Source: UBA7434 sp042090785 (GTDB taxonomy: Bacteria > Pseudomonadota > Gammaproteobacteria > Pseudomonadales > UBA7434). From it: DNA of 21,670 bases. This document shows, one piece after another, positions 14,186 through 21,670 of this stretch. The stretch is taken from positions 1-21,670 of the forward strand of contig JBELIP010000021.1 in assembly GCA_042090785.1 (NCBI GenBank). Reading direction: 5' to 3'. A model generated the notes under the pieces. That model had not been told where the DNA came from and did not search any database. It worked only from the letters and a program-made list of their open reading frames with translations. The first letter of the stretch is position 1. Each line of letters opens with the position of its first letter. Position numbers and translations under genes: made by a program.

Positions 14186-14623
14186 TATTACTACTCCTAA
14201 AATAAATTTTACTGTCAGTTATCTTGTATTGGCTACTGCGCTTATTATAAATAGAGCTTACCTTATCGAGTCTATTTTGAACTAGGTCTAGCCGAATTGC
14301 GATACATCTTTTGCGACGTTAACGTGATAGTAATAAAGCGATAGCGAATAGCTAACAATTTTTTTACAGGAGACTGATTAAAGGCCGTAATAACGCCGGT
14401 CGCTGTATTTGTTTATTGAGAAAAAGAACCGCCAAATATTTAGACCATAAGCGTTTAATTTGCGCGTTCAATATTAAAAATAAGACGCAAAAGAAGAAGG
14501 ACCGAGCAAGAGGGAAAAGGAAAAGAGGAAAAAGAGCACAAAAAGCGATCAGCCCTGTTGGCGCTAACCTAGAGACAGCGCAATGGCGCCTCTAGGCTAT
14601 GCAATTAATCTCTTTAAATAGAA
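14186..14623. other. Intergenic region between M16 peptidase and acyl-CoA dehydrogenase genes
   Basis: This 438-bp spacer should hold the dehydrogenase operon promoter at its right-to-left start, although I see no clear -35/-10 pair. It also holds a 29-base unbroken purine run (14508-14536) inside a longer A/G-rich stretch, and a bulged hairpin at 14568-14596 past the peptidase stop. No gene is apparent. Confidence 0.6.
14568..14596 (-). terminator. Candidate terminator of the M16 peptidase gene
   Basis: CCTAGAG (14568-14574) pairs with CTCTAGG (14590-14596), and an inner GCGC/GCGC pair closes the stem with a three-base bulge. It lies 28 bp past the peptidase stop. No U tract follows directly on the minus strand; T-rich tracts come about 30 bp later. 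Confidence 0.45.
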
Positions 14624-17401
14624 TCACTCAGTAAGCACAACCACAGGCGCTATATTGGCCGCTCTTACAGAAGACTCAATTGATTTAAGATCGCCCACAA
14701 TCAGCCAGACAGTTTGCTCAGGATGAATCCTTTCACTTATCACTGGTAATAAATCAGCAACCGTAAGTTGTGAAATTTTCTGCTGGTTAATCGATAAATA
14801 ATCCAACGGGCGATTAAACTCAACAATTTTAGACAGCGCTCCCAATACAGCACCGTTAGTTTCGAATTTACCCGGCAAGCTTCGAATAAAAGAATCTTTA
14901 AATCGCGACAATTCAGAATCGTTAGGCGGATTAACACCGCCATACTCATTAGCCTCACGTAACAATTCACGCAATGACTCAACCGTTTTATCACTTTGCA
15001 CGGGAGCGTAATATAACAGTGGCCTAGTACCCAGCGCATCAAAAGTAATCGTTCGGGCGCCATAAGCCCACCCTTTATCTTCTCGTAAATTCATATTAAT
15101 ACGCGAAGTAAACGAACCTCCTAAAATTTTACTCGCCATATCCAACTTATAGGTATCAGGCCAAGCCGTTGCCGGCAATAACTGCCCCCCTAAAATTAAT
15201 GACTGAGGCGAATCAGGCTTATCAACTAAATAAATAATCGCCTCATTGCTTGGTGGAGAAAATGCGCTAGCTGTAGCTGAAATTGAATGGGCATCCAGCC
15301 GTTTATTTGTGTTGTTAGAAGAAGACCAAGTTTTTAAATGCTTTTCTAATAGCGGCTTTAAATCAACTTCGTTAATAGCCCCAACAACCATTAACGTCGC
15401 GTTATCAACCGTGTAATGCTGCTGATGAAATGCTTGTAAATCATCACGTTGAATAGAGGCAATTGTTGCCTGATAGCCTGAACCTGTAAATGGAATACCA
15501 TAAGGATGATCACTACCATAAAGAATGGGAGGCAAACGTCTAAGTGCAATAGAAGACGGCGTACTCTCCTCTTGAGCAATACGATCTTGCCAATTACTTT
15601 TAACCCGGGCTAATTGCGCTTCTGGAAACACCGGCCTTAACAAGATATCAGCAAACAAATCTAACGAGGCATCTAAGTTAGCATTAAGTGCAGAGAGAGA
15701 AACCGTAGACGAATCTAAAGAGGCGTTAGCACTAATATTAGCGCCAAGTATTTCAGCCTGTTCTGCAATCTGTAAAGCGTTAAGAGATCCAGCTCCTTCA
15801 TCCAGCATAGCTGCAGTCATAGAAGCCAAACCCAATTTATCCTTTGCATCAGCGGCATAACCGCTATTAAACTGCATAGCCATTTCGGTAACCGGCACAG
15901 CACCTCGCGACGATAACAACACACGCAAACCGTTAGATAAAAAGAACTCGGTCGGCGCATCTAAAGATAAGCTTGGCACCTCACCAGCACTCGGCAAAGC
16001 AGAGCGGTCGGCGCCAGTAGATGCGACTGTAAAGGTTTTTTCTGGATGCACCTCTAAATTGTAATCACCATTAGACAACCATTTAGTAGCAGCCAGCTTT
16101 AAATCCTTGCGGCTAAAATTCTCCAAACGCTGCAAATCGACTTTAAATTGTGAAGCATCACCAAGGTAAGTTTGATAGCGCGCCAGCGTTTGCGCTTTAC
16201 CAGCAAAGCCACCAATTTTTTCTAGCGCACGAATTTGGCCAGCAAACAAAGTAGCTTTCACTCGCTGTAATTCTGCTTTAGTTGGGCCCTTTAACAAAAA
16301 GCGTTCAAGCTCTTCATCGATAATTGCCTCAACCGCCGCCATTGCCACACCGGGTTTTAAATAAACCTCAAGTTCAAACATACCTGCAATTTCGAACCCC
16401 TGCTGCGCAGCCATAACCGAAGTTGCCAGTTTTTCATCATAAACGAGACGTTTAAATAAACGTGAGCTTTTACCCTGCCCCATAATAGCCGCCACCACTT
16501 CTAACGCGACATTATCTTTATCGCCAAACGGGGGCGTATTCCATGCACGAGTTAAACGTGACTGTGGGACCTTGTCATACATAACATCACGACGAGTCTC
16601 TGTATGCTTAGCAATCCAACGTTCGCGTTTAGACTGAGAAGGCCCTGCTTCGATATCGCCAAAATAGTGTTTAACTTTTTCTAACGCCTCATCACCGCTT
16701 ATATCACCAGCAATAACTAACGTAGCATTAGCAGCACCATAATAATCAGCAAACCACTGCTTTACATCATCGAGTGACGCTGCATCAAGGTCGGCCATTG
16801 AACCGATTGTGCTCCATGAATAGGGATGACCTTTAGGAAACATAGCCGCGAGCTGCAAGTACTGTGCTTTACCATAGGGACGGTTATCACCTTGGCGTTT
16901 TTCGTTTTTAACCACATCGCGTTGCTCATCTAAACGCTCTTGAGTCACGGCATTAATAAAGTGACCCATACGGTCGGACTCCATCCACAGCACCATGTCG
17001 AGCGCTGGAGTGGGAACATTTTGAAAGTAGTTGGTGCGGTCAAACCAAGTGGTGCCATTAAGGTCGGTACCGCCTGCTTGTTGTAGGGGTAAGAACCACT
17101 CATCGTTGTAGTTTTCTGAGCCGTTAAACATAAGATGTTCGAACAGATGTGCAAAACCGGTAATACCGGGGCGTTCATCTTTTGAGCCTACGTGGTACCA
17201 GATATTAACGGTGACGATGGGGGCTTTTCGGTCTTCATGGACTAATAGCGTTAAGCCGTTTTCAAGTTCGTAGTGTTCATAGGGAATATCGATAGCATCA
17301 GCGTATTGGGCATTGGTGGCGCTGGCTAGGCTGTTTAAGGCGACGATGGCGGTGAGTTGAGTAAAAAAACGGCGTGCAGTGTTTAAGTACGTCAATGGCA
17401 T
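14624..17401 (-). CDS. Secreted M16 family zinc metallopeptidase (two-domain)
   Basis: This 925-aa protein has a signal peptide (Arg10/Arg11, hydrophobic 13-24, cleavage near ATNA/QYA, about residue 31). The N-terminal peptidase unit has the inverted zinc motif HLFEH (85-89: His85, Glu88 base, His89), with Glu167 in VVKNEKR as third ligand. The TTWFDRTNYFQNVP segment (117-130) is typical. The second M16 unit, from about 485, begins FFLSNGLRVLL, lacks HxxEH and is the usual non-catalytic half of a clam-shell. Periplasmic M16 proteins degrade peptides of limited size. The ATG has GGAAAG just upstream. It is transcribed alone, 256 bp downstream of acnB with a terminator between. Confidence 0.94.
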   Translation of the reverse strand: MPLTYLNTARRFFTQLTAIVALNSLASATNAQYADAIDIPYEHYELENGLTLLVHEDRKAPIVTVNIWYHVGSKDERPGITGFAHLFEHLMFNGSENYNDEWFLPLQQAGGTDLNGTTWFDRTNYFQNVPTPALDMVLWMESDRMGHFINAVTQERLDEQRDVVKNEKRQGDNRPYGKAQYLQLAAMFPKGHPYSWSTIGSMADLDAASLDDVKQWFADYYGAANATLVIAGDISGDEALEKVKHYFGDIEAGPSQSKRERWIAKHTETRRDVMYDKVPQSRLTRAWNTPPFGDKDNVALEVVAAIMGQGKSSRLFKRLVYDEKLATSVMAAQQGFEIAGMFELEVYLKPGVAMAAVEAIIDEELERFLLKGPTKAELQRVKATLFAGQIRALEKIGGFAGKAQTLARYQTYLGDASQFKVDLQRLENFSRKDLKLAATKWLSNGDYNLEVHPEKTFTVASTGADRSALPSAGEVPSLSLDAPTEFFLSNGLRVLLSSRGAVPVTEMAMQFNSGYAADAKDKLGLASMTAAMLDEGAGSLNALQIAEQAEILGANISANASLDSSTVSLSALNANLDASLDLFADILLRPVFPEAQLARVKSNWQDRIAQEESTPSSIALRRLPPILYGSDHPYGIPFTGSGYQATIASIQRDDLQAFHQQHYTVDNATLMVVGAINEVDLKPLLEKHLKTWSSSNNTNKRLDAHSISATASAFSPPSNEAIIYLVDKPDSPQSLILGGQLLPATAWPDTYKLDMASKILGGSFTSRINMNLREDKGWAYGARTITFDALGTRPLLYYAPVQSDKTVESLRELLREANEYGGVNPPNDSELSRFKDSFIRSLPGKFETNGAVLGALSKIVEFNRPLDYLSINQQKISQLTVADLLPVISERIHPEQTVWLIVGDLKSIESSVRAANIAPVVVLTE

Positions 17402-17593
17402 AGGGCTTTCCGGTGGTGTTTGTTAATTGGTTGAGTGTGAATCTTTTTTACTAGGTGGTTATTGTAGACCATTCGGAGGGGGTTTTGGTTTGTCTTTTTG
17501 GATTTGGTTTTGGGGCGCGGTCACAGTCGCAGTCAATGTCCAGACCGTCGGGGGTGATCCGACTATCTTTTGACTTTGAACTTGATCTTGAGC

Positions 17594-17629
17594 CAAAAAA
17601 AAAGAGGCCACAAATGCAGCCCCTTTTTC
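17594..17629 (-). terminator. Intrinsic terminator of acnB
   Basis: On the minus strand AAAAAGGGGC pairs with GCCTCTTTTT with one G-U wobble around a TGCATTTGTG loop, and the T-run continues. It lies about 30 bp past the acnB stop. Confidence 0.85.
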
Positions 17630-17657
17630 ATCAATATACTAACAAAGCCAAAGCAAA

Positions 17658-20285
17658 CTAAAGCGCCCCAACCTCCCTAATCTCAATAGCCGCAATACGC
17701 TTACCCTCTTCCGCGCCATCTTGAAAACGCTTCATCTGATCAAAATTCAAATAACGGAAAATTTCATCCGACATCGAATCTATCTTCTCAGCATAAGCCA
17801 TATACTCATCACGCGTAGGTAGCTTACCTAAAATTGCACCCACCGAAGCTAACTCGGCCGAAGTCAAATACACATTCGCGCCATTACCTAAACGGTTAGG
17901 GAAATTACGCGTAGAAGTAGACAATACCGTAGCACCATCTTCAACACGCGCCTGATTACCCATACATAATGAACAACCTGGAATCTCAGTTCGCGCACCT
18001 ACCTTTCCAAAAATACTGTAATAGCCTTCTTCTATAAGCTGCGTCTCATCCATACGTGTTGGAGGTACAACCCACATGCGTGTAGAAAGGTTACCTTCAA
18101 ACTGCTTGAGCATTTCTCCCGCCGCCCTAAAGTGACCAATGTTTGTCATACACGAACCAATAAACACTTCATCAACACTGTCACCAGCAACATCCGATAA
18201 CGTACGCGCATCATCAGGATCGTTAGGCGCACAAATAATCGGCTCTATAATTTCATCCATGTTAATTTCAACCACTTCTGCATACTCGGCATCGGCGTCT
18301 GCTTGTAATAAACTTGGGTTGGCTAACCACTCTTCCATCTTCTGTGCACGGCGTTCTAACGTACGCTTGTCACCATAGTTATCACTAATCATCCAACGCA
18401 ATAAGGTAATGTTAGAGCGTAAGTACTCGGCAATCGTATCTTCTGATAACTTAATCGTACAACCCGCTGCCGATCGCTCAGCCGAGGCATCCGATAATTC
18501 AAACGCTTGCTCAACAGTTAAATCGTCTAAGCCTTCAATCTCTAAAATTCGGCCAGAAAAAGCATTCTTCTTGCCTTTTTTCTCTACCGTTAACAGGCCT
18601 TGTTTAATGCCGTATAACGGAATGGCATGGACTAAGTCGCGCAATGTTACGCCTGGCTGCATTTTGCCAGTAAAGCGCACTAAGATTGACTCAGGCATAT
18701 CTAACGGCATAACACCGGTAGCAGCAGCAAAGGCAACTAAACCAGAACCCGCAGGAAAAGAAATACCCATAGGAAAACGCGTATGCGAATCACCACCAGT
18801 ACCTACAGTATCGGGCAGCAACATGCGGTTTAACCAACTATGAATAATGCCGTCTTTCGGTTTTAACGAAACACCCCCACGCGTCATAATAAAGTCCGGC
18901 AGTGTATGCTGTGTTTCTATATCAACCGGCTTAGGATACGCCGCGGTGTGACAAAAAGACTGCATTACTAAATCGGATGAAAAGCCTAAACACGCTAAGT
19001 CTTGCAGTTCGTCACGCGTCATTGGGCCAGTGGTATCTTGCGAGCCAACCGTGGTCATTTTGGGCTCACAATAAGCACCCGGGCGTACGCCCTGCCCTTC
19101 GGGTAAGCCGCAAGCGCGACCAACCATTTTTTGCGCTAGGGTGAAGCCTTTATCAGAATCTTCTGGCTGCTCCGGTACACGGAACAGAGTGCTTGTTGGT
19201 AAACCTAAAGCTTCCCTAGCACGTGCGGTTAAGCCACGACCAATAATTAAATTAATACGACCGCCGGCTTGTACTTCATCTAACAATACATCCGATTTAA
19301 ATTCGTATTCGCTAAGCACTTCGCCCGACTCGCTAAGAATTTTGCCATCATAAGGACGCACTTCTATCACGTCACCCATGGCTAACTTCTCAACTGGCGC
19401 TTCAAAAACTAGGGCACCCGAATCTTCCATGGTGTTAAAAAAGATTGGCGCTACTTTTCCGCCAATACAAACACCGCCGCTGCGCTTGTTCGGCACACCC
19501 GGCATATCATCACCAAAGTACCAAAGCACCGAGTTCGTTGCCGACTTTCTTGATGAGCCAGTACCCACAACATCACCCACAAATGCAATGGGTAAACCTT
19601 TAGCTTTTAACTCTTCAATTTTTGTCATTGGGCCAAGTTCGCCCTGCTTGTCTGGCTCAATACCGTCGCGCGCCATTTTAAACATAGCGAGTGCATGTAA
19701 CGGAATATCCGGACGGCTCCAGGCATCAGGTGCAGGCGATAAATCATCGGTATTGGTTTCGCCTGTTACTTTAAATACAACTAACTTGGTTGACTCCGCT
19801 ACGCTGTCACGCGATGTAAACCATTCGCCTTCAGCCCAAGATTCTAAAACGCTTTGCGCAAAAGCATTACCATTACTGGCTTTTTCTGCAACATCATGAA
19901 ACGCATCAAACATTAATAAAGTATGTTTTAACTGCTGGGCAGCTAACGATGCCAGTTGTTCGTCATCTAACAAACCAACCAAGGTTTCAATGTTGTAACC
20001 ACCTAGCATATTGCCAAGTAACTCTACGGCTTGCTCAGCCGAAATAAGCGCGTTGTTTTCTGCACCTTTTGCAATAGCCGATAAAAAACCGGCTTTAACA
20101 TAGGCAGCCTCATCAACACCGGGTGGCACACGGTTAGCAAGTAAATCTAAAAGAACCGCTTCCTCACCTGCAGGTGGGTTTTTAAGTAGTTCAACCAAAC
20201 CGGCAACTTGTTCTGCAGATAATGGTTTAGCGGGAATACCTTGAGTAGCACGCTCGACTTCGTGCTGACGATAAGCTTCTAACAC
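17658..20285 (-). CDS. acnB: Aconitate hydratase B / 2-methylisocitrate dehydratase
   Basis: This 875-aa protein is closely similar to E. coli AcnB along its length, from LEAYRQH at the N-terminus (E. coli LEEYRKH), with VKAGFLSAIAKG, VFKVTGETNTDDLSPAPDAW and GTGSSRKSATNSVLW. The cluster cysteines lie in GSCMTNIGHF and CSLCMGNQ (about residues 710-780). The HEAT-like domain precedes the swivelling domain 4, the AcnB order. It interconverts citrate and isocitrate in the TCA cycle using a [4Fe-4S] cluster, and can dehydrate 2-methylcitrate products in propionate use. I choose the GTG at 20285 because AGGAG (20292-20296) is 6 bp away and the protein then starts as in E. coli; a TTG at 20291 abuts the ribosome binding site. 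Confidence 0.97.
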   Translation of the reverse strand: MLEAYRQHEVERATQGIPAKPLSAEQVAGLVELLKNPPAGEEAVLLDLLANRVPPGVDEAAYVKAGFLSAIAKGAENNALISAEQAVELLGNMLGGYNIETLVGLLDDEQLASLAAQQLKHTLLMFDAFHDVAEKASNGNAFAQSVLESWAEGEWFTSRDSVAESTKLVVFKVTGETNTDDLSPAPDAWSRPDIPLHALAMFKMARDGIEPDKQGELGPMTKIEELKAKGLPIAFVGDVVGTGSSRKSATNSVLWYFGDDMPGVPNKRSGGVCIGGKVAPIFFNTMEDSGALVFEAPVEKLAMGDVIEVRPYDGKILSESGEVLSEYEFKSDVLLDEVQAGGRINLIIGRGLTARAREALGLPTSTLFRVPEQPEDSDKGFTLAQKMVGRACGLPEGQGVRPGAYCEPKMTTVGSQDTTGPMTRDELQDLACLGFSSDLVMQSFCHTAAYPKPVDIETQHTLPDFIMTRGGVSLKPKDGIIHSWLNRMLLPDTVGTGGDSHTRFPMGISFPAGSGLVAFAAATGVMPLDMPESILVRFTGKMQPGVTLRDLVHAIPLYGIKQGLLTVEKKGKKNAFSGRILEIEGLDDLTVEQAFELSDASAERSAAGCTIKLSEDTIAEYLRSNITLLRWMISDNYGDKRTLERRAQKMEEWLANPSLLQADADAEYAEVVEINMDEIIEPIICAPNDPDDARTLSDVAGDSVDEVFIGSCMTNIGHFRAAGEMLKQFEGNLSTRMWVVPPTRMDETQLIEEGYYSIFGKVGARTEIPGCSLCMGNQARVEDGATVLSTSTRNFPNRLGNGANVYLTSAELASVGAILGKLPTRDEYMAYAEKIDSMSDEIFRYLNFDQMKRFQDGAEEGKRIAAIEIREVGAL

Positions 20286-20291
20286 AATCAA

Positions 20292-20296
20292 CTCCT
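20292..20296 (-). promoter_or_regulatory. Ribosome binding site deciding the acnB start
   Basis: AGGAG on the minus strand sits 6 bp before the GTG at 20285 and 0 bp before the alternative TTG at 20291. This favours GTG. Confidence 0.75.
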
Positions 20297-20423
20297 AGAG
20301 TAATCAGTAAACAATATTTTAAATAGAGTGGATAATTTCATTCGCGGCTTAACTGCAATCCCCACAATTAAGTACTGAGCGGGAAAGAGTGTTTAACCAA
20401 ACATTTTCGATAATAGATAAAGG

Positions 20424-20442
20424 TTATCAATAAAATTGATAA
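20424..20442. promoter_or_regulatory. Palindrome TTATCAAT-AAA-ATTGATAA in the acnB leader
   Basis: Two perfect 8-bp arms surround three bases, between the likely acnB promoter and start. A related, imperfect copy (ttatcaat-gat-attgatta) occurs at 148-166 past the alkyltransferase gene. It resembles a dimeric regulator site; identity unknown. Confidence 0.45.
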
Positions 20443-20538
20443 TGCTTACATAGCGAAAGGCGTTGTTTGACAAGTAAACCAGCGGTTGAAATTTATAGCC
20501 GTTAACAATTAAGACATTCGGCCAGTCACAGGCGGCGC

Positions 20539-20544
20539 ATTATA
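20539..20544 (-). promoter_or_regulatory. Candidate -10 box of the acnB promoter
   Basis: TATAAT on the minus strand is followed by a GC-rich GCGCCGCC discriminator, 18 bp past the tmcA stop. The -35 region (AT-rich, no TTGACA) is poor. If used, the acnB leader would be about 245 nt and contain the palindrome at 20424-20442. Confidence 0.4.
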
Positions 20545-20561
20545 CCTAAACTAGAACAAAA

Positions 20562-21670
<1,109 letters not shown>

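Noticed and set aside
17455..17661. 68-codon plus-strand frame between the M16 peptidase and acnB genes
   Set aside because: It is low complexity, runs through the acnB terminator hairpin, and has no homology pattern.
18409..19899. Long antisense frames inside acnB (144 and 173 codons)
   Set aside because: They are opposite a highly conserved AcnB sequence, lack ribosome binding sites, and are explained by its codon bias.

Overview
The window looks like chromosomal DNA from a marine-type gammaproteobacterium with moderate to low GC. Supporting this are an AcnB-type aconitase close to the enterobacterial protein, a TmcA-type tRNA acetyltransferase, a tRNA-Glu(UUC) with encoded CCA, an AcuI-type acrylyl-CoA reductase, an IPTL-CTERM-like surface protein and short AT-rich intergenic spacers. 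I cannot name a genus. No insertion sequence, integrase, CRISPR array or rRNA was seen.

Left part (1-4240): the 3' end of an O6-alkylguanine-DNA alkyltransferase gene faces a hot-dog thioesterase gene across a 13-bp inverted repeat. A tRNA-Glu gene with its own promoter follows. Next is a convergent pair: an isopropylmalate dehydrogenase-like gene and a LeuA/CimA-type synthase with a leucine-type allosteric domain. They are separated by 19 bp, and a perfect 16-bp hairpin includes the synthase stop codon. A small lipoprotein gene lies beyond.

Middle (4446-7883): all genes are on the minus strand. They are a secreted divergent subtilase-like protein with thrombospondin type-3 calcium repeats and an IPTL-CTERM-like tail, a glyoxalase II-like metallo-beta-lactamase-fold hydrolase, and an all-alpha dimeric dUTPase.

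Accessory-looking core (7884-10800): a gene-poor AT-rich stretch of about 1.46 kb carries a DnaA-box palindrome, three tandem 22-bp repeats, a dispersed repeat of about 24 bp and several small inverted repeats. It leads to a plus-strand gene for an alpha-helical pore-forming toxin resembling the HBL/NHE/ClyA superfamily. That gene has a terminator-like hairpin just upstream of a strong Shine-Dalgarno and a good intrinsic terminator downstream. A 26-codon lipoprotein-like ORF (TTG start, good ribosome binding site) follows. This toxin, lipoprotein and repeat-rich leader form the most unusual unit in the window.

Right part (10801-21670): a three-gene minus-strand operon (DmdC/FadE-type acyl-CoA dehydrogenase, MaoC-type hydratase, AcuI reductase) fits short-chain acyl-CoA metabolism, possibly acrylate/DMSP-derived carbon. 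It is followed by a two-domain M16 zinc peptidase, aconitase AcnB (probable GTG start) and the C-terminal part of TmcA. TmcA runs off the right edge through an in-frame hexanucleotide microsatellite encoding a Pro-Glu repeat.
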